Shown piece by piece: positions 1 to 10,879 of a stretch of 64,000 bases of DNA (positions are counted from its first letter, which is position 1; the number at the start of each line of letters is the position of its first letter). The position numbers and the translations under genes are program-made. The notes under the pieces were generated by a model, which was given only the letters and a program-made list of their open reading frames with translations, was not told the DNA's origin and did no database searches. Origin of the DNA: Acanthosepion esculentum. Lineage: Eukaryota > Mollusca > Cephalopoda > Sepiida > Sepiidae. The stretch is from the NCBI GenBank assembly GCA_964036315.1, contig OZ038479.1, forward strand, positions 59,423,746-59,487,745. Direction: 5' to 3'.

Positions 1-700
1 TCAATTCGCTTGATGAAATGGAACTATTGCTTTTAATTACAAAATTAAATTTGACATTCTAACCTATATAATTTCTATCTGAAATACACCAGAATATTTT
101 ACTTACTGGAAATAATAAATTTAATCCTTTAGCTTTCAATTTAAGCTAAAATGAAATCTTCAAGAATGCTTTTTTATTTTAAAAAATTCATTCTAAACCT
201 TAGATATCAAAAATTTATGCCGAAATAGTGGAGGTACTTACCTTACATATTTAAATAAATAAAGAACAAACAATAAATAGATTAAAAATCTGCTTTTATT
301 TGAATGATTAATCCATGGGAATCACCACTTATTCACGGAAAAAACAGCATAACATGATGAAAAAAGGCCCAAACTTAATAAAAACAAAGTTTTATTGTCA
401 AAACTCAAAATGCTTGTTATTATTAAGAGGAAAAACGAAGTATTTTTTTAATTTTTTACTTAATTTTATGGAAAATTGAAAACAAGGCTCTCTATTTTCT
501 TTTTTAATTAAATGCAGAAGACTTTGAAGAATATAAATCAATTTGTGTAAATCAAGCTCTGAATTGTAAAATACAAAACCAAAAAATCAAATAATAGTTG
601 AATTTTATTGAAATTTTTAAGAATTTATCAAAAATAAATGAAATTGTTTCAGAAATGTTTGTTTTTTACAAAATTTGCAGTGAGTATGAAGATGTTATTT
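1..700 (-). repeat. AT-rich interspersed repeat modules, left edge
   Basis: No gene is visible. Positions 30-235 match, in reverse, sequence at 25,985-26,260 and 43,355-43,505 (the stretch with CTTTCTGGAAG and TTTAAAATGAATTTT), and match 39,175-39,330 in the same orientation. Positions 330-450 match in reverse the TTTGGTCTTTCCTCTTAATAA module seen at 9,750, 44,490 and 47,205. These are pieces of the unclassified repeat family that fills most intergenic space in this window. Confidence 0.55.
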
Positions 701-1580
701 ATTTCTCAAAAGCCAGATGGCTCATTAAAGCAAGAAACTTAAAAAAATATTTCAATCATTGTTCTCTGAAATAAGAATTCATGCAAAGCAAAAAGCAAAA
801 TTAGATATTTTTTTTAAAACAAAGAATGGTTGAATGATCTTGGTAGCTATCACTGAAATGTTGTCTAAACTTAATTTGTATTTCTAAAGAAAAGATCAAG
901 AGCAAAAAATAAGTTTTATTTAGAAGTTACAACTTTTGATAACACAATTTTGCATTTTCAGAGGTTTTTTTAATAAACCCTGAAAATGCACAATTTCACC
1001 AAGAATTTTTTGTGAACTTTGAAAAATATAATAAATTATGTGGAGTTTTGTTGAAAGATTTTACAACCAGATTTTCTGACCTCAAAAATAGAAACTGAAT
1101 TATTTAGTGATCCATTTTCATTTAATTATGTGGAAGCACCAACCATAATACCAGCTTAGGATGCATTGAGCAGGGAATCTGGAAACTTAGAGAACATTCT
1201 CTATTCAAGACGTTCATTCAGTTTTATGAAATTGTCAATTTATCTAGAAAACTGTTGTGAACAATTATTTTTGTACATGCAAACATCAAAACTGCTGAAA
1301 GAAATAGGATTCCCATGAATTCTTAGAATAAAGACGAGTACCATAAAAACAGATATTGACAATATTATAAAAGGAAAGCAGGGTCAAAAATCACACTGAA
1401 TTTTATTTGGTGTATGTATAATTTCTTTTTTTCCTTTCAATAATACAGTAATTTTTGTAATTATATATATATTTGTTATTAACATTTCATATTCACATTT
1501 TGATCTTCTTAAAATCATATTTATATAAAATACTTTTTTGACACAGTGAATATATCTAAATTTCTAATTTGGCCCATTAA
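700..1580. other. AT-rich stretch without recognised feature
   Basis: I see no coding signal, RNA gene or clear repeat boundary. The base composition is the same AT-rich type as the rest of the intergenic DNA. Confidence 0.4.
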
Positions 1581-2720
1581 GAAAAAAAGTTGGGCAATCC
1601 TGTTTTAGATGATGGAAAGGTCAGAAATAGAACACACTTCACATCTTATATTTTGTATATAATACAATGTATGTTTCATCATGTGTATATATGTACATTT
1701 CTGACAATGTGCCATTGTTTACTGTTACATTTTCTGACAATTCAAATATGTTTATTTGCTCTTGCTTTGTCTGTCTTTGAATTGTTTATTACTCATTATA
1801 TTGAATCTTTAGATGATGCTAAGGTCAGAAATAAAACACTCTCTGCATCATATATATTGTATTATTGACTTGAATAATCAGAGGCTAAAGCAAACAACTT
1901 TCTCTGCCTTCCCTAGATTTATTTAACTACTCTATTAAAATTCATGAGTTTGAATATATTATTATTACTTCTTATTGCATATCACTTTTGTGTGAACTTC
2001 CTCTTTCCAAAAAGATTTATTTGCTACTGGACACAGGAAAACCTCGATATGAATTGTATACTAGGTTGTGTTAAAAATTTTCATGTTTCAAACTTGAATT
2101 AATAGTTCAAACAAGAAATGGTTGGGACAAAGTGGACCATAGCAGTTGTATGATTCTACATTTCACCTCCAATTGTTAATTTAATTCCTTTAATTTCCTT
2201 TACATTTACCCCCATTTATCATATGGATCACCTGATGTTGAGGAATGCAGTCATGTAAATTCTTGCCCAGGACAAAAAATCCATGGATCACAAGATTCCG
2301 ACATGTAACACAATGAAAATAATTCCGAGATGACCCATCCCAGTGAAGAAAAGGAAGCAACATAGTTGATTGCACTAAATGCAAGCCATCTTCACTGAAG
2401 TATAGCACCCCCACCACACACACACACACATACCAGTACAATATTTGAGACCCAGACTGGTTTGTCGTCTTTTGGGGACCAGCAAAAGTACAAGTTATTT
2501 AAGAAGTTTCATATTTTTGAAACTTTAAATTGTTCACATGTAGCACTATTTCAGTCTATTAAACATTATTAAAATATTTTTAATGCTAATTTTCATGTTG
2601 TGTAGACTTTAAACATTCAAGTGTTTAAATTGTTGCCTATCAATTAATAGATACATTAGTAAATATTCAAACTATTCAGTTTATTTTTTATTTGATTATT
2701 TGTGTGCATTTTTGTTTTTG
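1580..2720 (+). repeat. Paralogous 3' flank of a zinc-finger locus
   Basis: Positions 1,600-2,150 match the DNA downstream of Z2 (22,540-22,900), including the phrases AAGGTCAGAAATA, GCAAACAACTTTC and TTAATAGTTCA. Positions 2,520-2,690 match the 3' flanks near 7,620-7,790 and 21,740-21,910. Within the block, the stretch around GATGATGGAAAGGTCAG (1,609) recurs at 1,812, a roughly 200-bp direct duplication. A short CA run lies near 2,410-2,430. No zinc-finger sequence remains, so this is either the tail of another copy whose fingers lie left of the window or a flank-only duplication. Confidence 0.55.
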
Positions 2721-2869
2721 GCAAAGCCATCTTCTCAGTTATGAAGAAAAATGAAGCAACAACCAGGTGGAATATAAAGAGGATTACATTAATATTTTTT
2801 CAGATTAAATTAGATAATAATAATGTCCTCCATTTTGTTTGGGTGACTGATATTTATATTGATATGGCA

Positions 2870-3182
2870 CAGAGGAGGCACAGTGGAGTAATAGATAGCG
2901 GCTCAGATTGAGGAATCAGAGAGCCAAGTTCAAATTCTAATCAAATCCATTACATTCACTTACATACTAATACCCTTGGGAAATGTATGAATCCTCTTCT
3001 TCTCCCTCCAGCTATGGATAAATAACAGGACAGACTGGATTCTATAGCCTTGGATGGCAACTGGTCTACCACAGAAAAAAAATGGCAACCTACTGTGGGG
3101 GAAAAATCTGCCTCGTTAGTCATGTATGGAAAAATACATGATCTCCTAAGCATGTATCATCCATGGCACACAACTGACTGAC
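2870..3182 (+). mobile_element. tRNA-derived SINE, copy 1
   Basis: A 313-bp element is flanked by a 10-bp target site duplication, TGATATGGCA, at 2,860-2,869 and 3,183-3,192. The first 65 bases resemble a tRNA: an A-box-like stretch in CAGTGGAGTAATAGATAG and a B-box-like AGTTCAAATTCT. The body then has a conserved central part (TATAGCCTTGGATGGCAACT) and ends in a short ACTG repeat. Copies lie at 6,182-6,476 and, truncated, at 49,617-49,793. Cephalopod SINE families are known to share a tRNA head plus a conserved central domain; whether this is one of them I cannot test here. Confidence 0.85.
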
Positions 3183-3415
3183 TGATATGGCAAAAGTAAT
3201 GACATGTAAATGTAATGGTAAGTGGTCTCAACATACACTTTTCATGCCTTGAAAAGGTGAAGAGTATTATAAGACTGCTAGGCCTACTAAGCAGGTTCTC
3301 ATAGCCTAGCATATCCATCAATTCTCTCAAGGATTTTTACTTCATTCTTTAGGATTCCTGTTTTCCACCTTCCCTCAATGATTGGCCATTCTTGATTGAA
3401 TTATCTCACCTCTAA

Positions 3416-3900
3416 TTACAACTTTTTCATGTTTTCAAGCCTATTCTGAAGAGTCCATTCAAAGCTGATCATTTCCAGTTTCTCTTTTAAAACTGATCTT
3501 CTAGACCCTAGATGAAACAGATCGGCTTTTCTTTCTTCACTCTGCAAAGATGCTGCTGCAGGTAATCTCACAGAAGTTGAGGACAATAGTCTGCATATAA
3601 ATTGTGTAAATAATGATAACTCATCCCAGAAATTCAAGTAGAAATTAATGCTTGCAAATTTTTAAAATATGTAAATTTTCATCAACATAATAATTTGTGA
3701 GGTAAGCTCACCACGTGGATTTTAAAGTAAATGTTTCTAAAATTATTTACTTAATATTATAAATGATTGTTGCACATTTTACAGTCTAAATATTCTAACT
3801 ATTTTTTGCTTCTATTTTTGTATTAATATCTGTAAAAGTATTAAATCATTTGGAAGTTGAAATAAAGCTTATCAAATTTTTCATATAATTATAATTTTCT
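3416..3900 (-). mobile_element. Penelope-like element fragment plus linked repeat (R1)
   Basis: On the minus strand the peptide EMISFEWTLQNRLEN near the 3,416 end matches EMINIKWTLQNMLE in the larger Penelope remnant at 34.2 kb. The adjoining 3,535-3,900 stretch is a copy of a repeat also found at 8,640-9,075 (same orientation) and at 32,430-32,650 and 55,620-55,990 (opposite orientation). Marker phrases are CTTCACTCTGCA, AATTGTGTAAATAATGATAAC and the ATTTTACAGT/ATTTTACAAT stretch. It is a broken relic with no intact protein. Confidence 0.6.
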
Positions 3901-4620
3901 CAATTTAAATAAAAACATTTTCTCACATATATAATTGAACAGAGTGGACAATTGTTAACTGAGTTTCCTAAATATTTCCATTGCTTTAAAAATATTTGAA
4001 AACTTTACATAAAATAATTTTTCATTTTTTTCTTTGTCTATTAACCTTATTCTGTTATCTTTGAAATAAAAACAAAATTTGAACTTTTCGTTATTTAAAA
4101 TTAATTTTTAAAGCTTGTGTTCTCTCTCTAAGTCTGTGATGCTAACTAATTTGATAACAATGTCTTCCAGTTCATGTCACTCGATTATTAATATTTACAT
4201 GTACATGACTTTTAAATTGCAAAAAATAAGATGTATTGGCAAATCTGTCAGAACAACCTAATTCTCATTGTTAAAATTATTTTAATATTGATTTAATCTA
4301 ATTTGAAATAAATATTACATACTCTTACTTTATAAAAGCATGTTTTTAACATGGAGATGGGTGTTATCATGACACTATATTGATGTCTAAGGAATAGGAA
4401 AAAACTTAACAAAATGCTTATATTTATTCTTATACACCTTTAAATCATATATTGAACAAATTATGATGGTGAAGCAATTGTTTTGCAATGAAAAAGGATT
4501 GATCTTCACTGGTTGCTGCTGCTGCATTAGAGAACTAACCTTAATATACAGCTACCTGTATCTAAAATAATATAGACTGCTTCCTTATATTATTGAGTAC
4601 CTAAGTTTATATATCTTTTA
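3900..4620 (+). repeat. Upstream paralogous block of Z1
   Basis: From about 4,070 to the acceptor at 4,640 the DNA matches the region upstream of Z2 (16,990-17,255 and 19,590-19,920). Shared phrases include GATGTATTGGCAAATCTGTC, TTGATGTCTAAGGAATAG (with one change) and TTGAACAAATTATGATGGTG. This copy lacks the 2.3-kb transposon that splits the Z2 version. The block presumably contains the locus promoter, first exon and intron, but I cannot locate the donor site or transcription start. Confidence 0.65.
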
Positions 4621-4630
4621 TTGCTTTTTG

Positions 4631-4885
4631 TTGTTCACAGATGTTCCAGCTGGAGAAAAAGACACTTTACTTTCCCATGAAGAACTGAAATGAATTCTAT
4701 ACTCTTCATGAAAAATTAATGGATTCACATTTAAAAAGCATGACAATGAAATTTAACTGGCGGGAAATTATATGTGGTTTGCCTTTTTTACAAAAATACA
4801 TACTGTTATGAATAAACAGGAGAGATAGGAGATGTTCATATGAACTTTGCTAATCTTAGTTGTGAAGTAAGAGTTAATACACCAG
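4631..4885 (+). promoter_or_regulatory. Splice acceptor and 5' leader of Z1
   Basis: A pyrimidine-rich tract (TTGCTTTTTGTTGTTCACAG) ends in AG at 4,639-4,640. The same acceptor followed by ATGTTC(C/T) occurs before Z2 (19,920), Z3 (26,584) and Z4 (38,706, minus), and as ATATTC before Z5 (60,066, minus). The 245 bp from here to the Z1 start codon are inferred to be 5' UTR joined to an upstream exon. The first ATG of this exon would open a short upstream reading frame of 15 codons here, but the same frame stops after four codons in Z2, so it is not conserved. Confidence 0.65.
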
Positions 4886-5914
4886 ATGGAAACACAGATA
4901 AACAAGAAACCACACTCTTGTGAAGTCTGTGGACATGCATTTTCATGGAAGTCGCATTTGGTGAGACATATGCGTACTCACACTGGTGAGAAACCCTACT
5001 CTTGTGATGTTTGCAAATTTTCTTTTTCAGATAAACGAGACTTGGTCCGTCATGTGCGTACTCACACTGGTGAAAAACCATATTCTTGTGAAGTTTGTGG
5101 ATCTGCATTTTCACGGAAATCTAATTTGATCACTCATATGCGTATTCATAGTGGAGAAAAACCATATTCTTGCAAAGTTTGTGGATCTGCATTTTTACGG
5201 CAGCCAGATTTAGTCAATCATATGCATACTCACACTGAAGGGAAATCTTATTCTTGTGATGTTTGTAGATCTGCATTTTCACAGAAGTCACATTTGGTGA
5301 GACATATGCGTACTCATACTGGAAGGAAGCCCTACTCTTGTGAAATTTGTGGATTTGCATTTTCAGACAAGTCAGATTTGTTTCATCATATGCGTACTCA
5401 CACTGGTGAAAAGCCTTTTTCTTGTGAAGTTTGTGGATTTGCATTTACATGGAAGTCTAATTTGGTTGCTCATATGCGCATTCACACTGGAGAAAAACCA
5501 TATTCTTGCAAAGTTTGTGGATCTGCATTTTCACGGCAGTCAGATTTGGTCAGTCATGTACGTACTCATACTGGTGAGAAACCATATTCTTGTGATGTTT
5601 GTGGACATGCATTTTCATGGAAGCCAAATTTGGTGACTCATATGCGTACTCACACTGGAGAGAAGCCCTACTCTTGTGAAGTTTGCGGATCTGCATTTTC
5701 AAGCAAGTCAGATTTTTACCGTCATATGCGTATTCACACTGGAGAGAAGCCTTATTCTTGTGATGTTTGTGGATCTGCATTTTCTCGGAAGTCACATTTG
5801 GTTGTTCATATACGTACACATACTCGGGAAAAACGATATTCTTGTGAAGTTTGTGGATCCACATTTTCACGGAAGTCAAATTTTGTAGTGCATTTACAGA
5901 CATGTCAAAATTAG
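4886..5914 (+). CDS. Z1: C2H2 zinc-finger protein, 12 fingers
   Basis: A single-exon ORF of 342 residues made almost wholly of tandem C2H2 fingers. After a 10-residue leader (METQINKKPH) come 12 fingers with a strict 28-residue period and TGEKPY-type linkers. Fingers 1-11 are CX2CX12HX3H; the last ends HLQTC, so it would be C2HC or non-functional. Specificity positions (-1, 2, 3, 6) differ between fingers, for example WSHR, DRDR, RSNT, RPDN, QSHR, DSDH, while the scaffold is nearly constant. This predicts a nuclear sequence-specific DNA-binding protein; no KRAB, BTB, SCAN or ZAD effector domain is present in this exon. The start is chosen because the ACCAGATGGAAA context is shared with Z2 and, in part, with Z4 and Z5. 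Finger remnants continue beyond the stop, so the ancestral array was longer. Target and role are unknown. Confidence 0.9.
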   Translation: METQINKKPHSCEVCGHAFSWKSHLVRHMRTHTGEKPYSCDVCKFSFSDKRDLVRHVRTHTGEKPYSCEVCGSAFSRKSNLITHMRIHSGEKPYSCKVCGSAFLRQPDLVNHMHTHTEGKSYSCDVCRSAFSQKSHLVRHMRTHTGRKPYSCEICGFAFSDKSDLFHHMRTHTGEKPFSCEVCGFAFTWKSNLVAHMRIHTGEKPYSCKVCGSAFSRQSDLVSHVRTHTGEKPYSCDVCGHAFSWKPNLVTHMRTHTGEKPYSCEVCGSAFSSKSDFYRHMRIHTGEKPYSCDVCGSAFSRKSHLVVHIRTHTREKRYSCEVCGSTFSRKSNFVVHLQTCQN

Positions 5915-6860
5915 TGTGCTATATGTAAATAAACACTGAAGAGAAACCACATTCTTGTGCAGTTTGTGGATCTGCAGTTTGATGGAAGTTTTGTTTGGTG
6001 TGCTATATGCAAATACACACTGGAGACAAACCTTATTCTTTTGAAGTATGTAGAACTGCATTTTCACAGAAGATAATTATGGTGAAGTCCATGTAAACAC
6101 CCTGGAATGAGACCACATTCTTGTAAACTTTGTGGGTTTTCATTTTCACAGATATCAAATTTAGTGTAGTATATGCGAAGAGTCATGGTGGAATAATGGA
6201 TATTGGCTCAGATTGAGGAATCGGAGAGCTGAGTTTGAATTCCAATCAAATCCATTACATTCACTTACATGCTAATACTCTTGAGAAAGGTATGAATCCT
6301 CTTCTCCCCCCAGCTATGGGCAAATAGCAGGACAGACCGGGTTCTATAGCCTTGGATGGCAACTGGTCTACCGCAGAAAGTAATGGTAACCTACTGCGGG
6401 AAAAAATCTACCTCGTCAGTCATGTATTGAAATATGCATGATCGCCTAAATGTGTATCATGCTTGGCACATAACTGATATGCGAAGAAACACTGGAGAGA
6501 AAACATATTCTTGTGAACTGTGTTGGCCATGATTTTCAAGGACATTATATTCGGTGTAATCTTTGTCAACACACTGGGATGAAAACTATAATTTTATGTT
6601 TTCATGGAAGTCATATTTAGTGATGCAGCTGTTTATACAAACTGGTGAAATGCATAATATGACATTTATGCATATGAATTTTGAGACAAGTTTTGTTGCA
6701 TCAGCTAAATACAAAGTTGATAGAAAACTTTTCTTAATGCAAATTGTTATCTGCATTAGTAGAAAATTCAATTTGAGTGCACATGAAAAAACATTAAGAA
6801 ATTTCACATTTGAAAATAAACAGTCTGACATAGAAACCAACATTTTATCATATTTGTGAA
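5915..6860 (+). pseudogene. Decayed zinc-finger extension of Z1
   Basis: Beyond the Z1 stop the DNA still reads as fingers in shifting frames. At 5,940-6,000 the GAGAAACCACATTCTTGTG linker-finger start is clear, at 6,105-6,170 the frame gives RPHSCKLCGFSFSQISNLV, and near 6,490-6,620 come a linker (ACACTGGAGAGAAAACATA) and FSWKSYLVM. Stops and frameshifts break every unit. A SINE (6,182-6,476) sits inside one finger. An open stretch at 6,563-6,859 runs from the last finger remnant into unrelated sequence and is not considered a gene. Confidence 0.8.
6182..6476 (+). mobile_element. tRNA-derived SINE, copy 2, inside decayed finger
   Basis: A 295-bp copy flanked by an 11-bp duplication, ATATGCGAAGA, at 6,171-6,181 and 6,477-6,487. 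The duplicated target is itself finger-coding DNA (the HMRR part). The head has TGGTGGAATAATGG (A-box-like) and GAGTTTGAATTCC (B-box-like); the central stretch TATAGCCTTGGATGGCAACT is identical to copy 1. It keeps several CpG sites that copy 1 has lost, so it may be nearer the source sequence. Confidence 0.88.
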
Positions 6861-8000
6861 TATCTTTTCACAAAATGCAAGTCAACAGACATCTCTGAAA
6901 TGACAAATGAAGTAAAAAACCTGCATGTTCATTTAAAACATAAAGGCAGAAAGTTAATAGAGAAAATGTATATTGATTTCATGCAGGTCAGTCAAAAATT
7001 TCTGCTTACAGATCCATTCAAGACTATTCAGTGCTTAAAAATTTAGAATCCATTGTTTGATTATTTAATTTGCAATATATTTCTTTATGTATGAATGAAA
7101 TAAAATTATCTATATTTTATTAAATTAAATGTGAATTGATTTCTTCCATATGAAGAAATCATTTTCTGAGGAACATTCAGCAGACAAATAAAAACAAGAT
7201 ATGAAAGTTTGGTATGAATTCTTTGATTATTGAATTTGCAGTGTATTTCCTTGTATTTGAATGAAATAAAATCATTTATATTTTAAAGAATCAGGTCAAT
7301 ATGAATTGATTTATTCCATATCAAGAAAATATTTTCTGAGGAATATTCAGCATATAAATGTAATCATGACAGTTCAGTGTACAAAAATTTTGGAATGTAT
7401 TTTATGTTGAATAAATTAAAAGCACCAGTGTTTTCCTGGATCAGGTCAGTATGATTTCATATATGTAGTATATTTCCAAATGAAATGTTTTAAAACATTT
7501 GAAATGTTAGTGTGAAGTGAACTGACTATCTCAGCCAGAATTTGAACTCTGCTTACAGGTTCCGTTTTTTTTTGTATTTGTCATTGGACCATAAATTCTA
7601 CCTTTTATTTAGTGTCATGAAACTGAAGAAATTTTATGTATTGTCAAACATTCACTTGTAACATAATTAAAATCTATTTATATTAAAAATATTATTTTGC
7701 ATTTTATACTATGTATATGGGTAAACTTTAAACATTTATAAATATAAATTGTTACCTTTTAATGAAGTGATGTTATTAAATATTCAAAACTTATTCTCCA
7801 AGCTTAAAAGAATTGTTAAAAATGTTAATTTTCTTCATTTGGCAGCATTATTAGAGACTTTAAGTTAAATTGTGTGTTTTAAAAATGAACTAAATTTCTT
7901 ATGTACATTTCTGGCAATTTATATGCAAATGTGTTTATTTTATTGATTGCTTTTGCAAATGGTTATGGGACAATACTAGAAACTGGTCATGAAATTGCTC
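6860..8000 (+). repeat. 3' flank of Z1, paralogous to other loci
   Basis: The block matches the DNA after Z2 (21,160-21,910) and, in reverse, the DNA after Z4 (36,880-37,600) and Z5 (58,970-59,210). A possible poly(A) signal, AATAAA, follows TGAATGA near 7,093-7,105 and is repeated with its context near 7,259-7,270. Shared marker: AGAATTTGAACTCT near 7,535 and 21,650. No other gene is seen. Confidence 0.6.
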
Positions 8001-8640
8001 CTGTTTGGGAACATGCAACAAGTCTGATATGAAGGTTAACATTCACTGTAAACAAGACCATAAAGGAAAAAGACGACGACACTCGAAGTTCATGGAAATT
8101 GGGCAAACTTTATTTACAATAAAAACCACAAAACAGAATGATACATAAATTGCAGTAATAATGGAGTTTTAGTGCTATGAGAATTTTCGCAGCCGTTTAA
8201 CATGAAATATATAAAAAAGTGATTTTTGTACTTAAAGCAGCAAAAAAGAAAAGGATAATTTAGATATTTTCATCTTAACTGTTAAATTTTTATAACATTT
8301 GAAAATGACCACTAGGTGTCTTAATAACGGGTTATAAATTTGATTTAACCTTTTCAAATTTTGAGCAAATTCTACCGGGGATATAATATGCAATTTTGGG
8401 CTTGCAGCCTTCTTTGTGAAAGGACCACTGCTTCACTTTCTACTGCAGCTGTGTTGTCATGAGGACATCCGCCCTATCCTGGTTGTGACATATCTGTGAG
8501 TTGAAGGAGGAAGGGACGATGACGTTACGCCCTTTCTGCCTATTAAGCATACTTAAAAAAGCCTTGTACTGAAACCTGCTAGAAAGGCAGAAATTCACCA
8601 GCATCATGTTTCTCTTTAGTATTTTGACAAAAAATTTCTC
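8000..8640. other. Intergenic, one less AT-rich patch
   Basis: No ORF or RNA gene is recognised. Positions 8,390-8,570 are noticeably richer in G and C than their surroundings and contain no motif I can name; they could be a scrap of another mobile element. Confidence 0.35.
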
Positions 8641-9075
8641 TAAGAACTACGATCTTATCTACTAGGCCCTGATAAAAATGATGAGCTTTTTTTTTCTTCA
8701 CTCTGCATAGATGCTTGCTGCAGATGATCCCACAGCAGATGTGAACAATAGTCCACATATCAATTGTGTAAATAATGATAACTACTCATCTCAAAAATTC
8801 AGGCAGAAATTAATGCTTACATGTTTTTGAAATATGTAAATTTTTGTCAATATAATCATTTTAGAGATAAGCTTAGTAAGTCAACTTTAAACTAAATGTT
8901 TATAAAAATCATTTGAGATTATAAATGTTTTTTGCACAGGTATTCATTTTACAATGTAAATATATTCTTTTTCCCTTCTATTTTTTATCAATATCTGAAG
9001 TTATTAAAACATTTGAAAATTGAAATAAATTTTATCAAATATTTCATATGCTTGTTTATAATTTTCTTACTTAAA
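8640..9075 (-). repeat. R1 dispersed repeat, copy 2
   Basis: The sequence matches 3,500-3,900 over its whole length, including CTTCACTCTGCA, CAATTGTGTAAATAATGATAAC-type and TTGAAATAAATTTTATCAAAT-type stretches. It matches 32,430-32,650 and 55,620-55,990 in reverse. At 3.4 kb and 55.9 kb the same repeat is joined to Penelope-like sequence, so it is probably part of that element. Confidence 0.6.
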
Positions 9076-9102
9076 ATAAAAACATTTCTTTACGTAATAT
9101 AC

Positions 9103-9365
9103 AGGGTGTCCATAAAGTTTGTGTGCACTTTAAAAAATTTATAACTTTATTTGTATTTGCGATAGGAATAATTTGTAAAAAGGATTAGAAAGTTGTAAAT
9201 CTATATTTTTTTAAGGTTTTATTGAAATTTTATTTAAGTTTCCACATGTCCTCCATCATTAGCAATACAAAGGGTAATATGATTTTGCAGTTCACAGAAA
9301 ATATTTGCCAACTGATTTACAGTAATACCTGAAATCACATTAGTTATGATAATAAAGAAATTTTA
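9103..9365 (-). pseudogene. Mariner transposon end fragment
   Basis: Position 9,103 begins ACAGGGTGTCCATAAAGTT, the form of a mariner terminal repeat. Minus-strand sequence from about 9,345 to 9,245 reads LANIFCELQNHITLCIAND and then GGHVET before a stop, which resembles the extreme C-terminus of mariner transposases. Everything upstream of this is missing, so only one end of the element survives. Confidence 0.6.
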
Positions 9366-10250
9366 AATTTATTTTGTTAGTATTTTAAAATTTATTTATT
9401 CAGAAATCATCTTCAAATGTGATGCTATAAAGCTTAAGTAAATAAAAACAGAAATATAATTAATAAAATATTAGATTGCTGAATGTATTTGTTAATTTTT
9501 GAAGTTAAATAAGTTCACTTAAAATTTGAAAAAATTGTTCCTTCTTTTTTTCCATCTAACTTCTCCCAACCTAAGCTGTCAATTCATCGATGTAACTGTC
9601 AGTTAACACCTCAAAAGAAAGTCACAGTGGTTAAGATATGCTTATTAATGGCATTCCACAGATGCAAGAAAAACAAGATTTTTAATCAAAATTTTGAATT
9701 TTCTAAAAAGGAGGAAAAAATTTAATAAAGTAATCAAAAAATACTTTGGTCTTTCCTCTTAATAATAACATAAACATTTAGATGATAATTTTTTTTCATC
9801 ATTGTATGCTCTTTTTTGATGAATTAGCGGAGATACCTAGACTTGACTGTTAGAATATCCAAGGAACAAGGCAGGCTTCACAGCTTCTGTTTCTATTAAT
9901 GTTGGAAGGAATGTCTCCCAAAACATGTCATGACTACATGCTGTCATGAACAGCAGTTAGCCAATCAGTCCAGGATTAGTAAGTTTTAAGTCCAGGTTGA
10001 CTTTTGAATGGTAAAATGTTAGTTATATGTTTTTTATTAATTTTTATATCTCAGTTATGAAAAAATTTCACAATTGAGATAATATAAAAATTAATAATGA
10101 AAAATAATACCATGAAATTTCATAAGAGAGGCATCTAATAATTATAGGTACCTCTCATTTTTATGAAATGTCACTTCTTTTAATGTGTTAATTTTTAATT
10201 TCCTTATTTTTAATATTAATTCTCATAATCTGACAGTTATCAAAATATGT
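9365..10250 (+). repeat. AT-rich repeat modules and a small hairpin
   Basis: Positions 9,600-9,850 carry the modules seen near 44,420-44,590 and 47,140-47,290 (TACTTTGGTCTTTCCTCTTA). At 10,035-10,105 an inverted repeat pairs ATTAATTTTTATATCTCA with its complement, and 10,106-10,185 forms a second weaker hairpin around ATAATTATAGG. No coding sequence is seen. Confidence 0.45.
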
Positions 10251-10379
10251 AATAGACAGGAAAGAAAAGGAAAGAAAGAAAAAGTTTTTCTTTATTGTCT
10301 CTATGTCAACAAGACAAGGTATTTCACCATGGACCATTCGTAGCATATGGAAAATTGATAAAATCCAAATGGACTGGCA

Positions 10380-10800
10380 AATCCATTGATGTTTATGCTA
10401 ACAGCATAAGGTGATTGGCAGGATTAGTGGAATTCATGGGAAGAAATGCAAAGAGGATGGTAAAGTGGTATTTGTGCACAGATTTTCAGACCAAATATCA
10501 ATTGCACTTCAGCAGAAACTAAAGAGATTAGCGAGCTGATAACTGCTGCTGGGGTGCTAACCATGAATAGAGCAGGAGAATCCCTTGGAATAGGAGGTGT
10601 GGCACAAAGCCCAACTGCTAAAGAACCAGGAACGGAACAGACAAGAAGATTTAGCGGACAATGTTTTTGGTGTCATGTGCCACATATGATAAAAGATTGT
10701 AAGGAATGACCAAAGCCTGCTGTGATGTGCTAGGGGTGTGGAGAGAAGGGATACATTGTCAGATTTTGTCCCCAGGGAAACGAGCAAGGGCGAATTACTG
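10380..10800 (+). pseudogene. gag remnant with CCHC zinc knuckles
   Basis: Frames give a capsid-like piece (SIDVYANSIR then LAGLVEF) followed by two nucleic-acid-binding knuckles. The first, near 10,660-10,705, reads CFWCHVPHMIKDC, one residue shorter than the usual CX2CX4HX4C. The second, near 10,720-10,775, has a stop inside (C-stop-GCGEKGYIVRFC) and a tyrosine where the histidine belongs. In family members gag packages the RNA in cytoplasmic particles; this copy is dead. Confidence 0.65.
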
Positions 10801-10879
10801 CACCCGTAGCTACAACAATCAGCACGACACCAAACCTTACCAACTGTAATGGTTGTAGTAGAGAGAAGGAAAGCAAGAG

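Noticed and set aside
4836..5903. Open frames of 76-117 codons antisense to, or shifted from, the Z1 fingers
   Set aside because: They arise from the repeated finger DNA; their peptides (HKLHKN, QCEYAYD repeats) are shadows. The same holds for the overlapping frames at Z2, Z4 and Z5.
6563..6859. 98-codon frame downstream of Z1 as a separate gene
   Set aside because: It starts in a decayed finger (FSWKSYLVM) and runs into flank sequence; it is treated as part of the Z1 pseudogene tail.
8390..8570. GC-richer patch as a promoter or CpG island
   Set aside because: Too short, few CpG, no gene next to it.
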